Of a stretch of DNA of 64,000 nt, positions 11,779-21,975 are shown one piece after another (position 1 is the stretch's first letter; each line of letters opens with the position of its first letter). Made by a program: the position numbers and the translations under genes. The notes beneath the pieces are model-generated. The model did not search any database, was not told the origin of the DNA, and saw only the letters and a list, made by a program, of their open reading frames with translations. The stretch spans positions 462,825-526,824 of the forward strand of contig BCHJ01000008.1 of NCBI GenBank assembly GCA_001599615.1. The letters are read 5' to 3'. The stretch is from Thielaviopsis euricoi (taxonomy: Eukaryota; Ascomycota; Sordariomycetes; Microascales; Ceratocystidaceae).

Positions 11779-12470
11779 AGTGCTGTGTAAACGATGCAAG
11801 CCAACAGTAAGCTGAGCTTTGAACTTGTGTATATTGTACGCTACACTCTATTCTTAGTGGCTATGCTTTTAGGTTGATCCATTTCTTGCGGCCTAAAAGC
11901 AATACTTCCCGGTAATCCGGGGATTTTAGAACAAGCCGTCAAAGATAAGGCGCATATTCTGACTCTACTGCTTCCCTTTTTATTCTCGTGTCTTTCTTCT
12001 TTTTGTTTGTTTCCTTTGCCCTCAACTACAGCTATACATTATCGTCATTCCAACACCCCTAATCCCGCTAGCCATAGAATTTCAAGCTTCGATCTAAGGA
12101 GAAAAGCAATCTCAGAAACCAAAGAATATTCTGTTTTTGATAGCACACCATGGGTTAGCGAAATCGGATGGAAGAGAAGCGAGTAGGGTAAACAAGCTTG
12201 ACAGGAGAATAGAGAAGAAAAGGAAGAATGAAAAGGCACATAAAAAAAAAGAAAAAAGAAAAGGCGCAGATGAAGATCGCCTGTCCGGCTCAATCTGTTA
12301 TTTGTTTGCTGGAAATGAACTGAAAACAAATTCAATTGAGCAGCCCGCCCAGCGTAGCCCGCCTGCTGTTTTCGGTTGCTTGTTTCGCTCGCCGTTTCAA
12401 TGACGGGGGTCAATTCGTGCAGCCTTGCTTCTCATGCAGGCAAGGCTTATGTTTTCTTGGTCTAGGGGCG

Positions 12471-12486
12471 TTCTGGAAGCTTGGAA
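12471..12486 (+). promoter_or_regulatory. Imperfect heat-shock-element-like site upstream of FES1
   Basis: The sequence TTCTGGAAGCTTGGAA holds TTC-nn-GAA followed by a degenerate third unit, and a further GGAAG lies 10 nt on. It is weaker than the site at 12641-12653. It lies about 440 nt before the FES1 start codon. Confidence 0.35.
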
Positions 12487-12640
12487 GCCCTCTGGAAGCA
12501 TAATCAGGGTCCCAGGTATGTTGCTAATGTAGTACGACTAATTTATAACCTAAAAACGGGGGAGTGTGGGCTACCAATTTCAAGGGTTACCGATTGTGCG
12601 CTAAACCCTTTTCAAATGGGTTTTCAGATGGGGCATTCGT

Positions 12641-12653
12641 GAAGGTTCCAGAA
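12641..12653 (+). promoter_or_regulatory. Canonical heat-shock element upstream of FES1
   Basis: GAAGGTTCCAGAA is three perfectly spaced alternating units (GAA-nn-TTC-nn-GAA), the consensus for an Hsf1 trimer. It lies 270 nt upstream of the FES1 ATG, and a TATA-like GATATATA follows at 12694-12701, a normal promoter order. FES1 encodes an Hsp70 cofactor, so heat-shock control fits its job. Confidence 0.7.
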
Positions 12654-12693
12654 GAGGAACTTATAGCATAGAATAGAAACCACCAAAAATTTT

Positions 12694-12701
12694 GATATAT
12701 A
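12694..12701 (+). promoter_or_regulatory. TATA-like box of FES1
   Basis: GATATATA, 41 nt downstream of the heat-shock element and about 220 nt before the start codon. It is plausible as a core promoter given the order heat-shock element, TATA, leader, ATG. Confidence 0.4.
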
Positions 12702-12922
12702 CTTTTGTGATAACTTATAGCAAACCTAAAACACAGCATACCAGAGCAAAACATCCCTAAACTTTCTACTCAATCCTCGCAAACTACATTTGCAGCTTCA
12801 CTTGCTTCTTAGCACACCAATTACAACATTGTTTCACTTGACGCCAAATAATTTCGACTAGAGCAAGCAGAAACTTTTTTCAGGTTTACCCCACCTTTGA
12901 CTATTCACTATCAACCGCCAAT

Positions 12923-13543
12923 ATGAACGCCGACAAGAACCTCAACTCGCTCCTCAAGTGGAGCATTGAAAACTCCGGCCCAGATGTCCCTGCCGACAAG
13001 CGGACCCATCTGACCCCCGATGTTATTGCGTCTCTCATGGGCGGCCCCAGCGAAGCTGAGCTCATGAAGGCCTCCATGGAGCTGGTGACTGGCTCGGACC
13101 CGGACGTTACTCTGGAGTCTAAGGTGACCGCCATGGACAACTTTGAGCAAATTATTGAGAGTCTGGACAACGCCAACAATATTGTTAAGCTTGGTCTGTG
13201 GGCACCGCTGCTGAGCATCCTTGAGTCGCCTGAACCTGAGCTGCGTCGTATGGCCGCCTGGTGCATTGGTACCGCCGTGCAAAACAACGCCCCCAGCCAG
13301 GAGCACATGTTGGCGGCTGGCGGTCTGGCTCCTCTGGTCGCCATGGCCCTGAAGGAGACGGAGGAAAAGAACGTCCGCAAGAAGGCCGTTTACGCCCTCA
13401 GCTCGGCCTGCCGCAATCACCAGCCGTCTATGGATGCTTTGATCCAGGAGCTGGCCAAGTACGGCAAGACCTATGGCAAGATTGACGCTCTGAACATGGA
13501 CGAGGTCGATTCTGTCATTCTCCCGCTCAAGGAGGCCATCTAA
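12923..13543 (+). CDS. fes1: Hsp70 nucleotide exchange factor Fes1
   Basis: An intronless frame of 206 residues, a usual Fes1 length. The start MNADKNLNSLLKWSIENSG is the typical N-terminus of the family. Armadillo-type helical repeats follow, with the conserved IESLDNANNIVKLGLWAPLL (about residues 75-94) and AAWCIGTAVQNN (about 111-122). Fes1 (HspBP1 in animals) binds the Hsp70 nucleotide-binding domain in the cytosol, drives ADP release, and helps deliver misfolded proteins for ubiquitin-dependent breakdown. The ATG context (CCGCCAATATG) is acceptable, and the next in-frame Met is too far into the domain. A heat-shock element lies upstream. Open frames on the opposite strand (12901-13420) are shadows of this gene. 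Confidence 0.96.
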   Translation: MNADKNLNSLLKWSIENSGPDVPADKRTHLTPDVIASLMGGPSEAELMKASMELVTGSDPDVTLESKVTAMDNFEQIIESLDNANNIVKLGLWAPLLSILESPEPELRRMAAWCIGTAVQNNAPSQEHMLAAGGLAPLVAMALKETEEKNVRKKAVYALSSACRNHQPSMDALIQELAKYGKTYGKIDALNMDEVDSVILPLKEAI

Positions 13544-13896
13544 AGTGTTGGAAGCTAGCGTGCAGGGGAAAAAGAAAAAAAAAGAAAATTACGATACTGG
13601 GATTTAAATGGATATCGGCGTTTGGTTAATTGGGCTTGTTGCTACTATCATCATATAGGTACAAATTACATGTGAAATTCACTACCCATGTACGCTTAGA
13701 TATAGGGCTCTTGTGTGCTGTGTTTATGTGCTTGGAATTTCTGTAATTTATTTCATTTTCCCCAATCGTACTCATACAAAATATTTGATATACAAAGTAT
13801 TGTGACAAAGCGAGCCAGCTAAGGTCTGGCCACATGCAAAAACAAAAAAGCAAAAGCAAAATAGGCGAACGGTCATCGTGAGAGAGAGAGATTTAC
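13544..13896. other. Convergent 3' regions of FES1 and the uL5m gene
   Basis: The 353-nt spacer is AT-rich, has an A-rich patch near 13568-13590 and a short GA repeat near 13880-13890. It presumably holds both polyadenylation sites. Confidence 0.5.
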
Positions 13897-15164
13897 TCAA
13901 AACTTGCCAGTCATCGGCACGCCCATGGTTTGCAGCAGCAGTCTAGCTTGGCGGTCGGACGAGGCAGTGGTGCGAATGAGGATATGAAGACCGGGAATCA
14001 TTTTGGAGGGGTACATCTACACATGGTTAGCGAAGAGTCGCGGACGTGGCTGGGAGCTGCAGGTGGATATGCTTACGTCGTAGTTCACACCAATCTCGGG
14101 GAAGTGGGCCATATCAGTCGGGTTGAGACCAAACGAAATGTTACCACTACCATCGCCCTTGCCAACAATGCCGGGCCAGTCCTTGATCTTGGGGAAGACA
14201 AGCGTCGTCAGCTTGTCGACAAACTCGTATGCGGAATCACCAAAGATGGTGGTCTTGCAACCACTGAGGTCACCCTTTTTGATCTTCCACTGCGATACCT
14301 GGTTCTTGATCCACGTCACCTTGGGCAGACGGCCGGTGATGGCCATGACCACAGCACGGGACACGGCCAGGTAGCCAGGGTCTTGGCCGGCTTGGGGCTG
14401 GTAGCAGTGGATGTGAATCGACTCAATCTCGGGAATGCTGTTGAACTTGATATCCTTTTCCAGGATAGGCAGAGTACCGGCACCACGGGGGCCGCGAAGC
14501 GGACGGTTGGCGTGGTACGGCGACGAGTCGTCCCAAGCACGGAGACGTTCACGTTCCGGCTTAGCGGGCGTACCAGGAATAACGTGCTGGTACGTCATGG
14601 TGAGGATATCTGAGGAAATTGTGTGGTTGTAGGTCTCGCGGAGACGAGGGTGGTTGAACGGGCCGGGCATGAAGTTGCGCGCAATAGGGTCGGAGTGCTT
14701 GGGGCTCTGGACGGGGTGCAGCGGGCCGCGGTCGTACTTGGGCGGATGGTACTGGTACCTATAGTTTGACTGTTAGTTCTTTAATTGTTCTCCTAGCCAA
14801 TGGAAAGCTATAAGCATTTACGACACACAAGAGGCCAAGCATCGAGATGAGCAGTAGCGACATGACATCACTAATCCCGGCATGGTGTGGGTTGTCGCAT
14901 CGCATAGCACATAGATAATTCTTACCGCTTGCCAGGAAGCTGAGCACCACGGGCCTTGATACGTTCCTCGGTGTTGAAGCTCTTGGCAACCGACGCATCG
15001 GGAATAGGAGCCGACATGGAAGAATTGGTTTCGACCTCCTTCAGAGCATCCGGAGCGGCAACGCGGGAGCTGGACGAAAGAAAGCGGGAGCCGGCAACGG
15101 CCAGCTGTGGCCGGTAAGTGCCGCGCATAAGGCTGCGGGCAGCCAGAAGCCCCTCAGAAGCCAT
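13897..15164 (-). CDS. mrpl7: Mitochondrial large-subunit ribosomal protein uL5m (MRPL7 type)
   Basis: Three exons on the minus strand, 15164-14926, 14758-14077 and 14016-13897, with introns of 167 and 60 nt, give 346 residues. The N-terminus (MASEGLLAARSLMRGTYRPQ ... SRFLSSSSR) is a classic mitochondrial presequence, far longer than bacterial L5. The core contains ILEKDIKFNSIPEIESIHIH, an L5-type RAVVMAITGRLPKVTW segment, and the C-terminal domain DMAHFPEIGVNYDMYPSK, followed by GLHILIRTTASSDRQARLLL, the usual L5 ending. uL5m sits in the central protuberance of the mitoribosome. With the RSO55-like gene it is one of two mitochondrial translation genes here, but they are far apart and share no regulation that I can see. 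The plus-strand frame at 13930-14613 is its shadow. Confidence 0.93.
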
Positions 15165-16709
15165 TACTATAGTGTTCCGAGAGTAGGATCGGAGGCGGTT
15201 GTCGGGTCCGGGTTATCGCTCGGCGTAGGGAAAGACACCTCGATTATCATGATAATTTCCCATTAGCGGGAGGGCTGTTTTTTCGCGCCCGGCCAAAATC
15301 TGACTGCAGCGCCACATGTGGCTGAATAATAAGCCCCACCAATGTGTGTTAACCCTCATAACCCTACTATTTGGAGTTCAATATTTCCGTAACTTGACAT
15401 GTTGTATCGATTAACATTTTGTCACTTTTATTGAGATCCGTATGATTGTCTATTTCGTGTATCGTTGTCACTTGAGTAAATATACTCGGGATTAACCGCG
15501 TGACCTGAAGACTTCCTTTCGAAAGTTCTGCCTTTCGAACTATGACGTCAGATGTTGAACAGTTTGTGGGCTATAGTTCCAGAAGGCTATCAAGAATATG
15601 CGTGTGTTTCTGTGCACTTCTACATACAAACAGGCACATAACAGGCCGTATCCGGACTTTGGGCTCTTGACAACCCCGCCGCCAACTGACCATAAAGCAC
15701 TAAATTTAGCTTAGTCGTGAGCCGCCACTTGCTACCAGCCGCTGACGGGTCGAACTGCTAGGGGAGCGGCCCCTAGAGAGCCTCTATAAAGTTTAGCTTG
15801 TGGAAGGCCTGGAAGACCCTGTGGCCACATGGACCGTTATAAATATTTTGCTGTCGTTCATTTTTTACGATTTCTCTATTTTTCCGACTCTCTATCACTT
15901 TGTTGTCGTTATTTTATTGCATTCTTTGTGTCGCTATTTTCATTTATCCAGATTTAGAGATTCTTCTACTACTTAATCACTAATCGCATATTCGAATACA
16001 CTTCCAAGGTACGGAAACAAACAAGCAAGCAAGGTACCCTTTAGTTGGTCGTTCTTCACAATCCCCCCCATATCGCTTATTTGCAGCATTGAGCCCTGCT
16101 GGGTTTCAATCCCGCCCCAGCATTACATTACATTTCCCCCCATTTTGTTTACATCGCTACCCGGAGAGCCAATGCTTGCACTATAAACGCACACTGTCTG
16201 TCTTCTTTCTGCGCAAATAACAGACTACCTCACGTCCAATCGGTCGGGTCGGGTCGGTCGACCTCTGTTCTGTCTAAGCACAGCACAGCACAGCACAGCA
16301 CAGTCACAGTGCCATCACAGGCGACGATACTAACATTTTTACATTCAGTGTCCAGGCGGTTTATTCGGCTACTGCTGGTAACACTTCTCTACTAGGAGAT
16401 TCTATTGCTAAAAAGACTTGTACAATAGAAGCCTTGCAGGTGAAGTGAAAGAAATAACAAAAGCAAAAACAAAAACAAAAAGAAAAACAAAAAGAAAAAA
16501 AACAACAAAAACAAGCAACGAAAATAACCCAAAAAAGACGACTACATACCACGACGAAAAGTGCAGCGTACACAAGCTGGGCTGAGCCAGGCTAAGCCTC
16601 TACAGTTTATCAAACTGGCATCTTTGCAATTATCCCTACTACTAATTGGGGTTTCGGGGTCATCGTCATCGTCTTGCCTTTTTCAATCCTTAGATACAAC
16701 ATCGCCAAG
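15165..16709. other. Divergent promoter region between uL5m and the deubiquitinase gene
   Basis: About 1.5 kb without a gene. It contains GGTCG pentamers (16241-16260), an AGCAC pentamer array (16277-16303) and an A-rich stretch with repeated CAAAAA/GAAAAA units (about 16446-16540), 170-260 nt before the deubiquitinase ATG. The last is likely part of that gene's leader. Confidence 0.5.
16277..16303 (+). repeat. AGCAC pentanucleotide microsatellite
   Basis: Just over five tandem copies of AGCAC, upstream of the deubiquitinase gene, close to a GGTCG pentamer cluster. Confidence 0.85.
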
Positions 16710-19700
16710 ATGAAGAGCCTCATGTTTGGATCCCGCGCCGAAAAGCGCGAAAAAGTAGCGGCGACTGGCACAGATACTCCAACTGATGACGACAAGGCTT
16801 CACAATCTAACAAGGTGCGTTAAATTATCGCGATGCTTCCATCCATGGTACGCCTCCTGACCTCCTGCAGCTTCAAAATAAGCCGTCTTTCTTTGGGCTG
16901 TTCGCGACGGACAAAAGACAGTCTAGCGAGGTGCCTACAGAGGCTGATTTCGAAGAGATTCGGGTATGTTTAACGAATAACACCTCACGACAAAGAGCGC
17001 AGTTGTCTATATAGCAAGTGAATGAAAGGATGAGTGACTCTAACACTAACACCCAACACAGATGAATGTCATCAGAGCCGTTGCAGAAACAGCCGGCTTA
17101 CCATGTGTCCCGGACTCTGTGCTCGAAAACACATTCAACTCAATTATTGGCGACAAAAATGTGGACAAAACTGTCCACTACCTCAAAATCCAAAACATGG
17201 CAGTTCGTGGCGAAATCCAGCCATATGATAGCAGTGTGGTGATGAAGGGCGCTAGAAACCGCCAGGGCGTCACCTGCTATCTCGATGCGTTGCTTTTTGC
17301 CATGTTTGCAAAGCTGAATGCCTTTGAGTACATGCTGCAGGGCCAGCCAGAAGACGAGAACAAGCGCAATCTGGCCGTTTTTCTTCGAGCGTGGGTAAAC
17401 ATGCTTAGATCAGGCGACCTTATTGAAACAGACCTGGTGGGTTTCCTTACTATGACGCAATACGGAGTAGCAGCTTGGACTGACCTTCCATAGACCGCCT
17501 TGATCCAAAATTCCTTAGAAAAGTGCGGGTGGCGAGAGGCCAATCTCATCAAACAGCAAGACACATCAGAGGCATTCAGCTTCATCACAGAGACGCTAGA
17601 GCTTCCTTTGCTGCGACTCCAGGTCGATCTCTACCATGACGGTCGCAACGATGATGCTGATCATCGCTTTGTTGAAGAGAGATTGCTGAATATCGCCGTG
17701 CCTTCTGTTGAGGATGGAGAACCTATACGCCTAGAGGACTGCCTCATGGACTACTTCAACAGCCAGGTTGAAGTGCAGCGCCAAGATGCTGGAAACGATA
17801 AGAAACGCCCTTATACCGAACAAACATCGCCTGCCTCCGATGCAGCTAAAAGCGACGTCGTCGTCACTGAAACGCCTCTTTCTCCCATGGCCCGTGTGCG
17901 GTCCAACGATAGCACAAGCACGCGGTCAAGGGGAGAAATTGCTTCAGTCAAGAACTCGTATCCCATCAGAAGAAGTGTAACTCTGCCAACTGGCGACGCA
18001 GCAAACAGTGCCGATGATGGCTCTGTGGCACGCAGGAGGTCTCTGAGTCTTATCCAGCGCGTCAAAGTTGGCGAGGATGGAAGAGTGACGCCCGCTTCGG
18101 CCTCAAGAGGCCTTTCGCCTGTTTGCGACTCAGAAGCAGATGGCAAGTCCTTTACCAACGTTATCACACTGCCAGCTTGGCAGGTGTTCCGCTGGATTCG
18201 TAAGTCTTCTCTGATTTGATAGCACCGAATATGCCTTCAAACTAAACTAACGTGTATCGCAGCGTGGTACTCACCTGACAAACAAGAACCGACCAGTGAC
18301 GCCGACGTCATCCGGAACTTCAACCAACGGCCCGTTATCGGTATATGCTTGAAGCGCTACCAATACCACGAGGACGGAACTATTACCAAGGTGCACACAG
18401 AAGTTGATATACCAGATAGTCTTCGGCTGCCGCACATTATTGCAGAAGGCAGCGACTCTCTGAGCAACACAAGCTCGCTTAGCACCGAGTACAAGCTGGT
18501 TTTGCAGTCGGTTGTTAGCCACCAAGGCCAACGGTTTGACGAGGGCCACTACGTGTCTTTTGCCCGGATCGCGCCCAAGATCTTGACAGAGAACCGGCGC
18601 CACGAATCCGACCCGCCGCCCGACTATGAGGAAGCGCAGTGGGTCAAGTTTGACGATTTGAAGCCGATGGATAAAAAGGTGGTGCCAGTCGATGACATCA
18701 AGGAGGCTCTTAAGGCCGAGACTCCGTACATGTTGTTTTATCAGATTGTCCCTGTTATGGATGACAACAATGAACCGGCTGTTTCCACGTCGGTTCTGCC
18801 TCCTTCGTACAAGGAGTCGAAGCCGAAGCTTGTTGTGACTCCATGTGGGCCACCAGATGCTCCATATGGACGGATCATAGTGAGCACCGACCCGCCAGAG
18901 AAGCCGAAGCTCAAGAAGCCCGCTGGCCGGAACGGGCCATGCTGCACACCTGGTGCCGATTATTTTCCAGTGTTCTCCAAGGCTGGCGATAGCATGGACA
19001 CGGACTACCACAATCCAATCAACGCCGTTTCCTCTCCTCGTGCATCTGGCGAGAGTAGCAGAGGGGCTCGGTCCAGTCTTGATGCATCGGCAGAAAAGCC
19101 CACACGGACCAGCGGCCAGTTTGCCGACGCATCACGACCTGCTACCGGCAACCCAATGGACGGTGGCATTGGTAGCGAACGTGGCACCTCTGGACGCTTT
19201 GGGCTTGGCCGGGCGGTGGTGCGCTTCTCACGCAGCGCGTCGCGACACAGCAGGTCGAGCAGCCACTCTGCAGCATTGACGGAAGATCACTACTCGCCGT
19301 TTTCGTCTGATAACCGCAAGAGTATTTCGCTGTCGAATCTAGCGCGTGGATTTGGCAGCAAAGATAGTAGTGCCAAAGAGGTTCAGCGGGAGAGGGCCTC
19401 TGATGCTGTTGCTGCTGTTGCTGGGACTGAGCCTGGTGCGGCTGTTTCTTCTTCGTCTGGCGTGGAGTCTCAGTCGCGCTCCCACGAATCCGGCGAGCAG
19501 CAGCGCGATGGACTTGAAGGCATGGTCTCCAAGGACTCGAGCGGAGGAGGCACGTTGTCTGGTCAAATAAGTGGCCCCGTGGGAGGTGATCATGCGGATG
19601 TCGATCAGGCATCGCCGGAGAATACGGAGGCAGATGTCGCGACGGCTAAGCGCCGGAGACGGCGGGGGAAGAAACGGGCTGATGGCCAGGATGATGATCG

Positions 19701-19719
19701 CCAGTGTGCAGTGATGTGA
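16710..19719 (+). CDS. USP-family deubiquitinase with CYLD-like Cys box and C-terminal CaaX motif
   Basis: Five exons, 16710-16814, 16871-16963, 17062-17436, 17494-18199 and 18263-19719, give 911 residues, with all introns GT-AG and in phase. The Cys box reads GARNRQGVTCYLDALLF, with the predicted nucleophile Cys138. It differs from the common GNTCYMNS form and resembles the NSCYLDSTLF box of CYLD. QQDTSEAF (about 212-219) is the usual second block. LKRY (about 456) and DEGHYVSF with predicted His522 and WVKFDD (about 553-558) complete the catalytic domain. Two low-complexity Ser-rich inserts interrupt it (about 270-410). From about residue 600 the protein is Ser/Gly/Arg-rich and looks disordered, ending in a polybasic KRRRRRGKKR and then CAVM-stop. 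CAVM fits a farnesylation CaaX box and suggests membrane attachment. Ubiquitin-bond cleavage is expected from the family; linkage preference is unknown. Confidence 0.9.
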
Positions 19720-19935
19720 TGTGGCAGGTTGTGTCGAATTTGTAGCGCATTTCTTTTTGCTTTGGCTTGGTGTTGGGATTGATTTTTCTTTAGAGTATGT
19801 TTTTGTTGGGTCTAGACATGATTATTGATACCATTTTGTTCCATTTTCTTTCCTTTTCTTCAATGAAGAATGTTGCACTTGTAGCTTGGCTAAGTGTGTT
19901 CCATGATTAAAATGTCGTGTTCTATATCACGGAAT

Positions 19936-21070
19936 TTACGTGCCAAACACAGTGACGACGCCAGAGACACCAGCAACACACAATTGGTCACCCCAGCCAT
20001 TATCACGCCAAGCCAGACTGCTGATGACATTTTTTCGATCCTTTATTTTTCCATCATTGCCCATGACTCGCCTCTTGGTTTCAGAAGGGCCCCACGGCAC
20101 GTCGATTTGCTTGACGACTTTTCCCGAGAGCAAATCCCAGGCCCATATACGGCCATGGCCGTCTGTGCCGTCTGGAAGCTCATCTCCCGAGACAACATAG
20201 CGCTCCTTGCCGCCGAGAAGAGCCTGCACTCGGAGATCTTTGTTGACGCGCTCGGGGCACTCATATGTATTCAGACACGTACCCTTGTCTCTGTCCATGA
20301 GCCGCACTTTTCCGTCTAGACTGGCTACTAGAATACCATGGCCGTCACGAGTGATATCGACAGCGGTGACACTAGCGCCGACGGCATCTACTATGCATTT
20401 TCCGGTGCGGATATCGTAGCGGCGGATTCTGCCGTCGACACTGCCGGCTGTGATTTCAGCGCCGCGCACGGCAAGCGCGGTGATGGCATCACGGGCCTCG
20501 CTGAGCACCTGGACGGGCTTTGTGTTTGATGGAGCCTTGAGGTCCCAGAGCCGCACGGTAGTATCGAAGCCGCCCGAGACCAGCACCGAGTCGTCGGCGC
20601 CGGCAAACGCCACGGCATTGATGCGCGCGTTGTGGCTATGAGGACTGCCGCCGAGACGGCGCAGCGTAGTGGCGCTGGCAACGTCCCAGACAAAAGCAAG
20701 ACGGTCGCCACCGGACGAGGCAAAGCGCTCGTTGTCGGACGACACGGAAAGGCTCAGGACTTCGTAGCCGTGGGCAGAGTACGTCTGGATTAGGCGGCCA
20801 GCGGGAAGCGAATCTGGTGATGGCGTCGATCTGGATGTGATTGATGATGAGTACGATGGGGCGGCGGCACTGGGCTCTGGGTTGTACAGTCGGATTGAGC
20901 GATCGGCAGAGCCTGTGAGGATATATGTTCCAGGGTATGCTGAATACGTCAAGGCATGGACGGGACCTACTAAGGCGTTAGAAGGCAAAGTCTCAGCGTT
21001 GGTTGTGGCAAAGGTGGTACTAACCGTTAGACCCAAGTAGATGAGCGACGGGGCGATCTGGAAACGACAT
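19936..21070 (-). CDS. WDR83: MORG1/WDR83-like WD40 scaffold protein
   Basis: Two exons on the minus strand, 21070-21025 and 20966-19936, joined through a 58-nt intron (GTTAGT ... GTAG), give 358 residues. The joined start reads MSFPDRPVAHLLGSNGPVHA, and the junction codon restores the conserved Gly-Pro-Val. WD40 blades follow in the order seen in WDR83: TGSADRSIRLYNP, SAHGYEVLSL, SGGDRLAFVWD, SGGFDTTVRLWD, then EARDAITAL and AGSVDGRIRRYDIRTGK, which are hallmarks of this family. A Ser/Pro insert after blade 1 makes it somewhat longer than the animal protein. WDR83 is known both as a MAP-kinase pathway scaffold and as a spliceosome-associated protein. Which role applies here cannot be read from sequence. 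It converges with the deubiquitinase gene across a 216-nt spacer. Confidence 0.88.
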
Positions 21071-21975
21071 AGTAGATGAAGTGGTTGTAGACGGAAATAA
21101 GGAAATAACTATAACTGCAAATAGGTAGTAAGATGTGTGAAGTTAAAGTTGATGCGATGAAATTCTTGTGTAGCTTAAAGATTATGACGATTAGAGAAAG
21201 TGAATGAAATAAGCAAGAATTGAATAAGTACAGACCCGCTTTTAGCCTGCGGTGATTTTAGACGACAAAAAAAATAAAAATAAAAATAAAAAAGCTTCAA
21301 AACTGCCCTGAAAAAATATCGATAAATGACGCTGAAAAATCACAAAATCACATGCAAGAATTAAGCAAAAAAGAAAAAAGAAATGAGAGGGAAAAAAGTC
21401 AATAAAAACCCTATAAACAAAGGCAAGCACAACTAAACGATATCAAGCAAAATATCCTCCTCTTTAACCACCAAATGTGTGGCCAAGATAAATAAAAACG
21501 AAAATAAAAAACCGAGAAAAAAAAGCAGATACAAAAACAATGCATGGTGAAGGTGAATGAATTTTGAGTCCTTCAACAGATAAGAGAGAAAAAAAAAAGA
21601 AAGAAACAAGAGCCTCCCAGAAAGATAAAGAGAAAAAAATAAAAAATACAGAGGACCCAAATAACGCCCAGAACGTGCTAATAAGGAGGAAAAAAAAGAA
21701 AAAGGGAACAGAAAAATGATGGAAAACAAGACCGTAAACGTCATGTGCGAAGGAGGTGACACAAGAAGAAAGATGATGCTGAATGAGAAAAAAAAAGAAA
21801 AGTAAAAGGCAGAGCTCTCAGTGGCTGATAAGCCAAGAGAACACGCGGCAAACAAGGAGCAGCAGATAACAACCTGAGCGTTTGCAAGAAGAGAAGAGCC
21901 AGCTGCATGTAGTGCGATCTAGCATGGGCAGATTATGTTTTGTGTGTGTATGTGTTTGTCTTTTTTCGTTTGTTT
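21071..21975. other. Spacer between the MORG1-like gene and the zinc-cluster gene
   Basis: Both neighbours are on the minus strand, so this holds the promoter of the MORG1-like gene and the 3' untranslated region of the transcription factor. From about 21260 to 21830 the plus strand is very rich in A and G, which is T/C-rich on the transcribed-sense strand. The open frames at 21242-21430 and 21433-21855 (minus) are Phe/Leu/Ser low complexity from this bias and are not genes. Confidence 0.5.

Larger units (their letters stand above)
9354..12470. other. Gene-free interval between the actin promoter and the FES1 promoter
   Basis: More than 3 kb with no supported gene. Open frames here are under 125 codons, many start at non-ATG codons, and none resembles a known protein. 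It contains a 49-G homopolymer (10106-10154), a small hairpin around 10193-10208 (CAAGCC/GGCTTG arms), and a GTGC tandem repeat (11756-11778). It is probably the distal upstream sequence of the two divergent genes. Confidence 0.5.

Noticed and set aside
12901..13420. Two long minus-strand frames over FES1
   Set aside because: Shadows of the FES1 coding sequence, which has clear family motifs.
13930..14613. 227-codon frame antisense to uL5m
   Set aside because: The minus-strand reading is a clear L5 family protein; this frame has no family resemblance.
18271..19011. 246-codon minus-strand frame
   Set aside because: Lies wholly opposite the His-box exon of the deubiquitinase; a shadow.
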